In this document: positions 10,325 to 24,505 of the stretch, in pieces
Layout: each line of letters opens with the position of its first letter
Numbering within the stretch: the first letter of the stretch is position 1
NCBI GenBank assembly: GCA_021292105.1
Contig: CM037874.1
Span: 13,431,115 to 13,495,114, forward strand
Direction of reading: 5' to 3'
Length of the DNA stretch: 64,000 bases
DNA from: Anadara kagoshimensis
Taxonomy: Eukaryota > Mollusca > Bivalvia > Arcoida > Arcidae
Translations under genes and position numbers: made by a program
The notes under the pieces: generated by a model
Database searches by the model: none
Told to the model about the DNA's origin: nothing
The model's input: only the letters and a program-made list of their open reading frames with translations

Positions 10325-12047
10325 AGAGTACCTGTAACGAAATTTTTTTATTTCATATTTGTGTTAAATACCATTTTAATCTCACAATATTGAAAACTGC
10401 ATCAAAACTGATGACCAAATAAGAAAGTTATAGCGGTTTGAAGGCCTTGAATTTGGCGTTTTCTGGGTAGCTGTAAGTGAAACGACTCGTAGCGAGGCTG
10501 ATCCGTGTGTGACGTCATTTAAGTAACCTTTGTAGTAACTAACATGGTGGAAAGTACTAATAATGCTGATGTAGCGACGTATAATATGATGAATGGACAC
10601 AAATTTAACGACTCTTGACGTGCACCTGTATATATAATATGATTCATAATTATTTTGGAAAGAAATAGAAAACCTTACAATTGATAAAATTGGCGTTCAG
10701 TTGTATTTATTCCATCCAAAAACAGACCGCGAGAATGCGATCAAACTGAGTTCTGAATGTTAGCGTAGGCATAGCCAATACGCGAGACCAGTATTATTTA
10801 TTAAATATATGAAAATTAATTGTCACTTGTTAAAATTTTAAAATAAAATAAATTTTAATATTAAATCATACAGAACCTGCTACAGACAGCACACGCTACA
10901 AAATTTAAACCAAACATCAGTGAAACGTGGCACCGGCTTCAAATACAACACAGGCAGTCGTTCACGCAATTAAGTATTTTATACTAAGTTAACTTATTGA
11001 CAAAAGTTCAGTATATAATGCTCATAAATAAATAAAAAAAAAATAAATAAATAAATAAATAAATAAATAAAATATTCAGTGTATAATGTGCATAAATAAA
11101 TAAATTAATTAATTAATTAATTAATTAATGTGATGTTGACAATTTTCAGTCCGAAAAGAGTCCAGATTTCCATACAATGTATTTCCAACGCCAAATTTTC
11201 CCGATCATGAAGACAACGAAAACTAGAAAGTTGATAAAAAGTAAATGCTGTATATTAGTCTGGTCGCCCGCATTCAAATAATATTAATCAAACATCAAAA
11301 CCTATCAAGTTTCTACGATCCTGATCCGGCTTATGATGTACCGTTATTTATTTATTTATTAAAAATTTACAAATTTAAATTTAAACATTAAAAATTAAAT
11401 GACTGTTGGTAAAATTTTATTTAAAATGTTATTTTTCAAAATTAGATAATATTGTCAGTTATCAGTCTATTCATACTCCCGTTACTTTAGTTTTTTATAC
11501 ATAATTATCTTTTCACAATCAGTTTACCTATGTGAAATTCTAAATCCAAGACAACATCAAACGATTCAGATAGTATATTTACAGGTGTCATAAAATTACT
11601 CTATCCAAACACCTGTCAATCAATTTTGTTAATTGTAAGAACACATCCTGTTGATTAAAGGTATGGTTCTCAATCTAAGGAATGTCAAATAAACAAACTT
11701 TTTATCAAGATGGACTAATAATAATTTGCTTAATTATTGGTAGGTGTCATTCGGATGTAAATTCCACTTCATCAAATGAATTTATCGTGAAATATAAAAA
11801 GATTTTTTAGCTAGTCCATTATATAAGTAATGTAGATAAATAATATTCTGTGGGGTCTGCTTAAATGACGTCACTGCATGGGGTCCTCAAAAACCGAGCT
11901 TTTTGTTTTGGACTAACAGTAGGTGTATTACAAACTCGCCAATATCTCCCTTATTTTGGCATGAATTTTTATAAAATTTTCACATGAAGTTATATTTCAG
12001 TATGGAGAATAACATATGTAAAAATCAAAAATCGTTACAGGTACTCT
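10325..12047. mobile_element. TTAA-flanked DNA transposon, non-autonomous (piggyBac/Kolobok type)
   Basis: Inverted ends AGAGTACCTGTAACGA (left) and TCGTTACAGGTACTCT (right) are each flanked by TTAA (10321-10324 and 12048-12051). That is the target-site duplication expected of piggyBac or Kolobok elements. Sub-terminal inverted motifs also pair: GTGACGTCATTTAAGTAACC near 10510 and GCTTAAATGACGTCACTGC near 11860. The interior contains AAAT/TTAA tetranucleotide arrays (11030-11131). No transposase ORF is present. Confidence 0.75.
11030..11131. repeat. (AAAT)n and (TTAA)n simple repeats
   Basis: Runs of AAAT units, then a spacer, then AATT/TTAA units inside the TTAA-flanked element. Confidence 0.9.
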
Positions 12048-12225
12048 TTAAGAATTTCTTAAAATTGGTAGCCAATGATGATTTTGGCTACAAAAGATTT
12101 AAAACATAGCATTAAGGAGTTTTCTCAAACTTAAGTACAATTTCATACTATGATAAAAGTTTGTCTACTGTGTATTACAGATGAATCATTTGATCACTGT
12201 CAATAGTACACTTGATAACATACAG

Positions 12226-15200
12226 TCATCTCGGATAATCCATAGATTTAACTATATCCAACTCTACAAATTTCTGGGCTCCAAAACTGGCGTTTCTCTC
12301 TCCTATAGGTCTGCCAAGGAATGGTTTGTTTTCCTTCATGGTATTTGGTTGTATGGCATACGTAACGTTCCGTCTTGCCGCAGGATTCTGACACTGGTCA
12401 ATCAAGGTGAAGGATATACGATGACAAAATGGCCATGGTAACAAGGCGTCATATTCTCCTCTACAGATACACACAAATATAGACAGAAACTTGCCTCTAG
12501 CTGTAAAAGAGAATACGTATATTTTATAGAATATTTATAGCAGAAACCAACAGTTACATGTGATTAGTGAGTGGAGTTGGGTAGATCTATGGTGCTTAAC
12601 ATCCTAGTCAAGAAATTTATATTGAGGCAGTTTGTTCTGGGATGGTTTGAGGAAACTGGAGTCTCTGCAGAGACCCACGACCTTTGGCAAGCAAACTGAC
12701 AAACTTTTTCACATACAGTATTTACAAAAGTCAAATTACTAATATAGTACATTTGTACCTAAGTGGTGAGAGGCACTGTGTTCTGAAAGATTATGCTTTA
12801 GATCACTCGGTCATGTATGAATGAACTTAGTAGAGCCAGATCAGCAATGATAATTTTAAATGACAGTCCATAGTTGTTCAAATTGTCAAAAAAAAAGAAT
12901 AATTAAAGTTTGAAGAAGACCCTAGTGTGACAAAGTTTACAGTTAATTGGTAGTTTTCAGTGATGGTTAAATACAGTCAAACCTATCTATAAAGGTCACC
13001 CAAGGAAACCAGAAAAAGTGACTTTTATGGGCAAATGGCCTTTTAGACAGGTTTAAATACAGTCCAACCTGCCTTAAAGGCCACCTCTATATAAGGGCCA
13101 CCTGTTTATAAAGGCCAGTAAAACTATCCAAATTATTCTTTATTAATATTATTTGAACCTGTATATAAAGGCCATCTGCTCATAAAGGCCACTTTTACTG
13201 GTTCCCTTGGGTGGCCTTTATAGACAGGTTTGACTGTAATATGAATAAAGAACAATAATTGGGATACAATTCTACTGGCCTTTATAAGCAGTGGGCCCTT
13301 ACATAGAGGTGGCCGTTAAGGCAGGTTGGACTGTACATGAAATGTAATTAAGTTAATTCATTCATGAAATAAGTTCAGCAATACAGGTTGACAAAAGACT
13401 TGAAATGTACACCAGCACAACAGTGCTATGTTTTTCTGATGCTGTTAATACTAGATAAGTAAGCCTATCTTACTAGTAAAGTGGTATACAATGTGATAAT
13501 ATTGAAGCAGCTGTTTATCAAGCTGACATATAGAAATTAAAACAACAATTTAATGAAACACTTTGACAAACATTGAATTTTGTCATTATGTACTTACCTT
13601 TACCTTCACCTATATAAGTGAAAATTTCTTGATTGGGATGTAAAACTAACAATTACTAAATCTTACCTCTACCGTATTTTTAGGGACAGAGAGACATTGC
13701 CATGTGGTAACCATGACGATTTAACAGAACTATACAGTGTGAAGAAATACTGACAAACATTTAAATATGCCAGTGTGGTCTTACCTCTGCCATCTCCATA
13801 GGGACAGAGAGACATTGCCATGTGGTAACCATGCCGATTAGTCAGAAATGGTGGACTAAAAACAGTTGGCTTTTTGCCTAGTTTTGCTTGATTGAATTTT
13901 TCTTTCCATCCTTCAATCTTCCAGACCAGTTGACATCCATACAGTTTTTCGAGTGTATCCACTTTTCTCTCCAGTACACTTATCTTCTCAATGTGTTTCT
14001 CTAGCAGCTGATGGTGTTCGTCAATTAGTTTTTCTTGCTCAATAATCGTGTCACATGCCATGCCCAAATGTTGTATGGGATCATCTTTTATATGCTTATG
14101 CATGTTTTTTCTCGCACACTAAATAAAATATTTGGCAGATAAATATTAACAAGATGTCAAAACGTTAAATTAAAAAATATCCATGGGAAGTGGTTGAAAC
14201 TAAATACCTAAAAATGTGAAAGATTTTACTGCTTTTCAAAATAATTATCAATGCCTTATAGTGTCATTTGAAGATTATCATAATTTCAAGGCATTTAAAT
14301 GGAGAAATGGTGTTTAACACCCGAGTCAAGACAATTTCTCTTGTGTCAAGGCGATCAGTTCTGATATAGTGGAGAAAATTGACTTAACATGCAAAGTTAA
14401 TCACACAGGAATAAAAGTTGAATTATAGTATATTGTTCTATAAGTAAACAGTTAAAATGTCCTGATTAATTTTTTAACCGAAAACTAGGCATTAAAATAT
14501 AATTAACACATATTCACAGCCAGCTTTATGGAATGGACATGGTACTTCAACTTATTTAAATTTACCCAAAAGTAATCATTGAAAATATAATTACCACATA
14601 TTCACAGCCAGCTTTATGGAATGGACATGGTACTTCTTCCTTAGGACATTTCTTCTCAAGATGTTCAGTTAACTGTCGAAAACAAACCATACATTGTGAA
14701 AGTTCAGTCAAACCTGTCTGTAACGGTCACCTAAGGGAACTAGTAAAAGTGGCCTTTATGGGCAGGTGACCGGTAAATACAGGTTCAAATTACATAAATA
14801 AAGAGCAATTGGGATGAAATTTTACTAGCCTTAAAGCAGGATGTCTTTATATAGAAGGTGACCCTTAAGGCAGGTTTGACTGTATTGCAATGAGTTGATA
14901 TCAAAGATTAAGAGTTTTAATTATTTAGTAACTTTGTGACATATTTCCATTGGCAATAAGGGCTAAAAAATAAGTGTGTTTTGGCTAACCTGACCGACCC
15001 AAAATGTTTATGCCTATAGCTTTAAGTTTTTATGACCAATAGCGTAAACTTAAAAATTTTTTTTTTTTTCAGAAGATTTAAACTAATTGTTATATGAATC
15101 TTTTTTTTCAGAAATTTTAAACGAAATGACATAATTATATGTTCAATTAAAACATGAATTGATAATTGACTTAGCAATGGTCATGACAACATTCAGACTA

Positions 15201-18200
15201 GTTGGGATTGCTTAATAAATAGTAAATACTATTGTTGCAACTCTTATTATAATGTGTTAGGATGTTACCATAATTCAATCTCTCTATATACTTCTCTGGT
15301 AAAATTTCACGTTTAATTTAATTTGTCAGTTTTCAAAGTTTTTGCTTTGCTATTGGGATTGTGATTTGGACATGGACCTATTTGTTTGTGTTTGATACAA
15401 TTACATGGTTGAAATCTACCTGTTTAGTTTAATTTTTCAGTTTTCAAAGTTTTGCTTTGCTTTTGGAATTGAGATTTGGACATGAACCTGGTTTATGATT
15501 TGTGATTTTGATTATGTTTGTGTTTAAATAAACTAACAATATTGATCATACCTCTTCTCTGGGTATTTCCCCTTTCTTACAGCCATTAGGACAGGGCAAC
15601 AGAAACTTTCCACAGACAGTGAAGTGGGTTGCCTCTTCTTCCTGTATGATAGGCATCTCACAGAAGTCACATTTTATCTCCCTCTTGACACATTCATCCT
15701 GTAGATGGCGCTTCAGAAAACTCTTCTCTATCTCCATACCACATTTTTGTGGACAATAAAGAGGAACATATCGACAGTCCTCCATGTGCAACTGTAAAAA
15801 TAGTTAAAATGCTGTACTGTTGTGATTATATCAAGAATATTTTAAATACAGTTACCCTATAAGCATATATACAAAATTCAAGTAAACGCATGTAGAAATG
15901 TACAAACTTTTCTTATTTACCTGGACATCTGTGTCAGTTAATTGTAAATTCTTGACCACCGCCATCCAGAAATGGACACCATTACTTATAATGGTATTAA
16001 GTATCATTCAGATTTGAAATAGTTATACAATAAGTAATGGTATGTAAACACATTGCAGGACCAAGTAAAAACGGGACAGAATTCCACAGAAATGTACAAA
16101 ATTCTTTATAAAATGGTATCTGTGAATTTGACAACTGTGCAGTTTTTTTTAATTTTTTAGAAACAGGTACTTGTTACACAAAATAAAAGACTTGCAGCTA
16201 AAACCTTGTCTAGCACTAGTGCGGTAAATTAAATACCATCAGTTACAAATATGACAAGGCTCAAAATGAGGATCTTAACTATTACTGTAAAACATACTTA
16301 ATTTGGCATGTGTTTATTTTCGCTGTATATTAAATTTTCGCGTTTTTTAAAATGTGCACTTTAACACAATAAGCATAATATAATTTTCGCTCGCAAATTA
16401 AGCAAAAATTAGTACACCACAAAAATAAATATGTAAACAGTATACTACAGGGAAATAGACCAAGAGTTCTGATGTTTTAAAGAGGCATCAATACTATTAC
16501 AGTTAGTTATAGACATCTTAAATAAAAGACGGTTTGATGGCTGTTAAACAAATGTATTCAATTTCTACTTACTTCAAGATCTTTGAGTTTACCAAACCAG
16601 GTACATCCTTTAGCAACATGAGAACATTTAACCTCCAACTGATCAATTTCACTCTGCAGATCTTTGTCAACTACAACCTAAACATAATTAAATCATATTT
16701 ATTATTTAAATAAGTTAAAATACATAATGATAATTAAATTCTGAAAAATCATTATGCATGTGAAAACCGAAAAAGTCGTTTGTTCCCATGGGCATTTGCT
16801 TTTCCTATACGAGTTTTGTTTACCAGTAGCAGTGTTTTTACTCTTCACTGAAACAATATACACGTCTTTATAGAAATTGAAATACAATGTAATTATGAAA
16901 ATTTGGACAAAGATCATAACTTCTAATGCACTATTTATTTTGTTGTATGGTTTATTACTTCATGCTGCTTTAGTATCAATTTACTGTATGCTGTTTAATT
17001 TACAACAGATTTAATCAAAACCTAACATATTAATCCATGTCCGAATCACAATCCAGAAGCAAAATAAATACGTTGGAACTGACAAGTCCGGTTAGACACG
17101 TGAACTTCCGCCAGGGAAGTGAGGCCGGGTACTCCGGAAGGGTAAGCACATCCTGTTTAGCTAGCTACACCCGCCACGTGTGTAATCAAAATTGTGTGAA
17201 ATTAGATAATCTGAGATAACACATACAGCCAACCAGTGTATAATCTCAGTTAATCCTGGTCACGGCACCAATCAATGCTACTGTGCAACGCTGTTGAAGA
17301 AGGAGAAAAAGGATTGTAGACTTCGTAATAAGGCTTTAATGTAGTTTATTCTATATAAACATGTTGGCATCCGTTTGTGGTGTGTGGATGATATGATAGG
17401 TTTGACATACTGCACCTCCACATCTTCTTTGAACGGCTAACAACATCCTGATCTCTCTCTTTTTCCCGTTCTCAAGTGTTTGTCCAAAATATCAGATTTG
17501 TGTATTTGTATGCTGTATATGGACATTACGCGAGCGGTAAGTATTTATGGAAGCATCTCTGTATCAATTGTCGTATTACGGTAACCAGGATCAACTGAGA
17601 TTGTACACCGACCGGCTATATGAATTTACTAAGATTATCTATATATAAGCTAATAACCGGTAGAATCTGGTACAATTTCAAATGAAACAATATAAAGCGA
17701 ATGGCCGCAATAGGACCATAAGTAGAATGTAATGCAAACACCTATCATATATCTACAGTTTTGTTGTAAGATGTTCATCTACCGGGCATTAAAAAACTGA
17801 GATGCGCCTATACTACTAGATACCATTTTGCCAATATTTTATGACTCCTAAAGTCTCAACATGTGTGTAACTAAACGAAAAGAATCTTCATATAAAGACC
17901 ACCAGTCTACAATATTAGATCCATACTTCTGGCATTCCATGGGTAGTCTTTATATATAGGTTTTACTGTATAATTTGTCCGCGGTGTGCCAATTTCATTT
18001 GTCCAAATAGAGAGTAATTTAATACACACCTGTGTTTCTCTGTTAAATGGTTTCTGGTCCACTGGACATCTTGATGAAATTCTTAATGAATGAGGAAATA
18101 AATATAAGTTACAAAATTTTAAATACAAGTATGTTTGAAAAACGTAGTGCCAACACAAAACAACAAAGTGATACAGTAATGTATTCTTAGGAAGTGGTGG

Positions 18201-21200
18201 TCTTGGACTTTACCTTTAACATATTGCTTCTTAAACTTATACTTATGATTTGTTATTAGTGCAATGAGGATGACGAAATTCCGTCAAAGCAACAACCTAA
18301 ATTATTGTACGGAAACCAATACTAGTAATCAATTTCTAATATCAGTGACACATGATCTATGCCCTAAAAAAATCAACTGACTTCTTTGTTTAAAAAGATT
18401 GTCATAAATGTATAAAGTTTGATGAAATTCTATCAAAGCAAACTTAATTTATTGCGTGGAAAGTTCAAACATATATATTATGGACAAGCCACAGACTTTA
18501 AACCCCCTTTAAACCCCCAAATCACAAAGGTGAACAGATTATTATACTGCACATGAACATTTTAAAAATGAATGTGTTTTACCAGCTTGCGCAGCAACGG
18601 TGGTCACAAATTGGACAGAACAACTTGGGGTAAATTAGAGGGCACGTCTAAAACAAAAGGCAAAGCGACAGTCAACACATTCCTGGACAGGGCTTTGGAA
18701 GTGAAGGCATATCTAGAATACAAATGTCTCTTACCTTACAAGTTCAGATAGACAGCTAGCACAACAACGATGACCACACTCCTCAAACTGGACAGGATAC
18801 CGTAAAACATTACAGCATACTGGACACTCGAAAAACTTGTCCAACGGTGATGTAAAAATATAATCATAATCTCTGTTGTCGCTGAAATGGATTAAATTAT
18901 TTGTTAACAATCGTAGTATATCATAATTTTGTAGACACCTAAGCTCAGTTGTTCAAAGCTCCGTTCGGTTAACCAAATTTTTAGTGTAAATTCAAAATTT
19001 CATAAAATTTAATAAATAAAAAATTATTTGATATTAACTGCTTCTATTTCACAATATCAATTGTAGGCATTAACTTTTAAACAGAAAATTCATAAATCTT
19101 GCCCAAACACAAAATACAAATTTTGGCTGGCGAAGCTTTGGACAACCGGGCCCAGACTGATTGCAAGTGGTTTTTAAGTCGTTGACGCATGATTCAAGAC
19201 CGTGGATTCAATTCCTAGTCGGTCCATGTGATATGTTAAGCAAAAATTTAATATTACATTGCTCCAACAGACCAAGGTGTCAAATAAATGGAGATAGCAA
19301 AAACATGTACAATGTACTATGAAATCATTAGTTTTCGTGATGTCACAATTTTCGTTGCTCTCGTGGACACCGTCAACCACGAATTAACATGCCAGGACAG
19401 ATTTGACTTGCAAGTACAAATGCAAGTTACTCGCTACGAAATGCACTCATTACATTGATGATGTCATAGTAACCGGTTAGACGAACAATTGTATTGTAAT
19501 AAAGAAATGAGAACGCAAAGGAATGGTGCAACAGTTTGTGCCCATTGGTTACCGATGGTTTGTTGAAAAATTATATTTTTGTGTTTTCATTTTGTTGATG
19601 GTATCTTTGAACAGTACTTTTTGTAGGCAGCCTGTATGCTGCTTGACAAAATATTTAGAGTAGAAATACACAGTCAGCAAACAAGTGATACATCCAGCAT
19701 AACCTTTACTAGTTTGTTGGGTGTTGTGTTGTGCACAACACCACATTATACGACAAATGACACACATTATACACATTATACGACAAATGACACACATTAT
19801 ACGCTCAAGTCTCATTACATACATATGCAGATAAAATTTCAACAACAGATAATTATAAAATATATATCCATACATATATATATGTATAATTAATCATTTC
19901 TTAAGTATGTTAGTTATCACACTAAATTTAAACATTTTTCCGTGTATGTAATAGTACATGTAGTTTACAAGGTTACGGTGGGCGGATACGAAATAACTAC
20001 GGTATATGATAATTACTACTATCATGAGAGGACGTAGACAAAACACAAACCTAGAGGAGGACAATATACCGGTGGTGAGAGATGATGAGGCGAAAGAACA
20101 ACACAAAACCTGAGGTAATTTACATACTAGTCCGACCAAGACCAACTTTTTTCAGACTGGGTCAGAATTTTCAGACTAATTTTGTATTAGATCGTCTGTG
20201 ACACATGGGCCAGTTTCATAGCAAAATTAAAAAAAAAAACATGGTATATAAAAAGAATACTCCATGGGTATTTGTGTAAATTTTATGATGAATCTGACCC
20301 CTGTGGTCGGGGTCACTATTGCTAATGGTCACAATATAGTTAGATGGTACTTAAATGTTGGTAAACGTATTCAGATTCGGTTTCTTTATTTCTAGTAGAC
20401 CACTACGGTAGCTCAGTTTACGTTAGAGTGTTCGCTTAGTATGTGGGAGGTCATAGGTTGGAACCAAGACCGGGGTCTGTTCTTTCGCCAAGCACTCGGC
20501 ATTTAGGAAAAAAGTCGCAGTCCTTCAGAGTATACCTTGAAATCGATGCCCCGTGTCACGGAAGGCATGACACGTTAAAGAATCCTCCTTGCACATTGCC
20601 CCGGCCGACTGCAAAGGTAAAAATTTCTGCCACTTCGCCAATAGCTAGTGATGTCTCGATATAAGTGAAATATTATTGACTAGGAGGTAAAACACTATTA
20701 AATAAATCAAAGCATTACAAGTACATGTAAATACCGGTAATTGATGAAAAAAATCAAAAAGCTCTTAGTTTTCTACTGTGTAAATTGGGCAAACATGAAA
20801 AAAGCCTGACACGGGGTGAAAGGTTGTTTATTTGTTCTTTTGAAAAAAGACCATTCAAGTCAAAAGACAATTAATGCTACGGTTTATATTTACGATTATA
20901 CAGTCAAACATACCTTTACAGACTACAGGGAAACATAGAGAACTGCTAGTATGCTGTGCATGTAGAAATAGCGTCAATATCACTATAGTTAAAGTATGAA
21001 GTATCACAAATTTACTGGTCCATGTACAAACAACAATAAAAAAGAAAGGTAATAACTTTGAAAACTGGCAAATTAAGTTAAACACATGAACTATATAACC
21101 ATGGAAGTGAGACCGTGTGTTTCGGATACCGGGATAGGCGTCTACTGTTAAGCTAGCTGCAACCGCCACGTGCAACAGAGTTGATGGTCCGAAATATAGA

Positions 21201-21838
21201 CTACACTCTAAATATCGTTACTAGTATTAGTTTTATTTGAGATGTTCTTAGTCATTTCATTGAACATATGATCTAAACATCTAAAATATATATTCTAAAT
21301 TGTAAAACGTTTTCTGCATATCCTGCTTTAACTTAATGGTAAAAAAGAGTCGTCGATTAGAGGTTACGAAAGCCTATTAAGCTCATGAATAAAAAAATTA
21401 AAAGGCGTAATATTGCTGTCATGTGCTACTTTTGAATTTTTATGAAATAATACAATTCAAAAGTTGTCATGTGCTACTTTTGAATTGTATTATTTCCTAA
21501 AAATTCAAAAGTAGCACATGACATTGCGAAATAAAGGCGTTATAATGCGAAAAAGGCGTTAGAAGAAAGGCGCAATAACGCGAATTGAAAGGCGTTATAA
21601 CGCGAAATAAAGGCGTAATAACGCGAAATAAAGGCGCAATAACGCGAATTGAAAGGCGTAATAACGCGAAATAAAGGCGTAATAACGCGAGTTGAAAGGC
21701 GTTATAACGCGAAATAAAGGCGTATTAACGCGAAATAAAGGCTTATTAACACGAAGTTAAGATGCCTTCCATAATGATGTGGAGGTCCTGGGGTTTAATC
21801 TCTACCTCCCCCCCCCCCCCACTTTACATACATATTAA

Positions 21839-21895
<57 letters not shown>

Positions 21896-24468
21896 TATGT
21901 GTGTGTGTTTCCTGCACAACTATATGTAATGTAATAAGCTGTTTTATATGTATTTATTCTATGAAAATTAAAAAAAACTGCACATCATCCGATCCTGCGC
22001 TGAAATGAACATACTATTTCAGTAAAGCAAAGAAAGGTTTCTTTTCAATGTTAAAGTGTTATTTTTTCATAAAGAGTATTATTTATATATGGGGATGGAA
22101 ATCTTTTAAGTAATCTGAAATATAAACATTGGTAAACATTGGCAATGTACACATGGCTATTTATTAAAAAGTTCCTGTCCAATTGTCAATCGCTAACTTT
22201 TAACAATGATTAAATGGCATTTGTGACTTCTCTGCAGTTGCCTTAAGCTATTCAAACTAAAACCAATCTGTTTGTGGTGAGGGTTGTTAACATTCTCCAG
22301 GGAAGTGACTGCTCTATATATAGACAAAAAGGCATTATAACGCCTTTCACTTCGCGTTATTGCGCCTTTTAATTCGCGTAATAATGCCTTTCAATTCGCG
22401 TTATTATGCCTTTCTAAAGGCGTTATAACGCCTTTCGATTCGCGTTATAACGCCTTTCAATTGCGTTATTACGCCTTTTAATTTTTTTTTATTCATGAGC
22501 TTAATAGGCTTTCGTAAGAGGTGTACTGATAGTATAAAATAACATTTTCAGGGGTCTTGATGGCCGAGTGTCCTTACGCGCGCGGTAACGGGTCACGTGG
22601 TGCCTCAAACCGCCTAGGTTCGACTGAATTATACTCGGGTAAATCCTAGTGTGAGAAAAATTTGTTAATGGTGGTTTACTCCGGGCATTCCGGTTTACTC
22701 CGCTATCGATGAGCTTACCGCCTTAATATACGCGAAACAACCTCAATTATTCCATTCCACTCATTAAGTTCATTTCTCAGATTTTTATTGCCCTCTCTTG
22801 TATTTCTTAGAATATAATCTAATCTTATCTAAAGTTTACAACTTGAGAGTTTTTGTAAATATTTAAACTGATATTAACCGATAAACGATATAAATTAAGG
22901 TCAGGCCCCAGATTCAAAATAATATCTTACATTTTAATTTTTTTCTAAATGAACCTTTTTTACTGAAAAGACGTCCTACATTTTAGGCATTAGAATGCGT
23001 TAGCAAGACTACCAACACAAAATAGAATATCCAAAATACGCTTCAAGTTTTTATATCTGGGACTATCTTCAATAAAGGGTTTGGTTGATTGAATTTTGGT
23101 CTTATGTCCCAGGCTAGACTATTTTCCTTACATCGAAACATCACCGGCTATAGGTGAAGACAGAAGTGACAGAATATTTTGCCTTTGCAGTGTTCTCAGA
23201 GCAATATGCGGAGGAGGCCTACCGTGACACAGGACTTCGGTCTGTTAAGTTTTATGCCAAAGGACCCGTGCCTTTCATTTCTAAATGCCTAGTGGTTGGC
23301 AAAAGAAGTCACTACCTATTCTTAAGTCTTGGTCGGACCAGGCGAGAATTCGAATCTGACCTTTCACATTTGAAGTGAACGCTCTATCCACTGAACTATT
23401 TTAGTGGTCTCCAATAAATGATATTTTAAGGCTTTTAAACTCTTAATAAACAAACGTATTGCTAAGATTAAAGTCTATATTGGAATAATTCACTGAGATG
23501 TTTAACTTAAATAATCAATTATTTTCTTTTCTTCAAAATGGTGTCATGTGCTACTTTTGAATTTGTATGTAATAATGCATTTGAAAAGGTAGGCGTTTGT
23601 GCTACGTTTGATTGCGTTACTGCATCAAAAATTAATCGAAGAATCCAATAATTTGGGCTATCTAGATCATGTGTATAAATTGTGATGTGTTGCTGAATAA
23701 AACATACTTGAAAATAGCCAGTTCAATACAACAGACAGAAATGACACACGCGCATGGGGACTACTGATTATATTAACCCCGACTTTGGACAGACATTTTG
23801 TTGAATGAAAATGATGTCCAGTGGTGTGGTTATAGTAGTATTAGATGGTCTCTGTCAAATTGTAAACAGATTAATTGCGATCAAAACTTACAATTCTTAG
23901 ATATACTAGTCCTTAAAGCAAGTATATTGTCATCATTCGTAAACATTCTTTTGCATTCTTTTCTGCATATTCACTTACAACATTTAAATCTGTGTGGATT
24001 ACATCACATGTAAAAATAAAGCTTATTTTTAAAGTTTTCAATGAGTGCATAAATATGCATTTGCGCATTGGTTGTAAAATAAGTGGGAAAGTACTATACA
24101 TGTATAACTATACGTCACTGAACACCTGTCCACAGTCTACAAGTTTACAAACGTGGTATCAGTGTGTCTTTTCTTGTCTTGTTTGTCTGTTTTGTCATCG
24201 ACTTGTGTTGTGTCTTGTTTATTTGTTTTTTTAATTTTTTTTTGCGTTTGCTGTTGCTAAGTGCATCGTTTTTCAATTACTACGCGTTTTCTATCCTCTT
24301 TTATCAAAATTATGACGAAAGTATCAATAACAATTAAAAATTATAATGCAATCATATAAAAACTCACTGCTATTAAAGTGCTTAGTTTTTAAACGAAAAT
24401 GGAAAGTATAGCTTAATTTACACAAAGTTAAGTTTTAAGATCAAATGTGGAGCCTTTAAACTTTTAAC

Positions 24469-24505
<37 letters not shown>

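Larger units (their letters stand above)
8065..12225. other. Convergent intergenic region between THOC5 and TRAF
   Basis: THOC5 (+) and TRAF (-) end tail to tail here. The first 2.2 kb are presumably the THOC5 3' UTR and flank, with no long ORF. They contain a SINE-A fragment (9110-9228) and a 21-base A run (about 9337-9357). Most of the remainder is the TTAA-flanked element 10325-12047, which stops about 180 bp from the TRAF stop codon. I could not place polyadenylation sites with confidence. Confidence 0.7.

Noticed and set aside
10382..10600. 72-codon - strand ORF in the TTAA-flanked element
   Set aside because: No recognisable transposase text; it overlaps the conserved sub-terminal repeat.
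23154..23378. 74-codon ORF MKTEVTEYFAF...
   Set aside because: It lies entirely within a reverse SINE-B.
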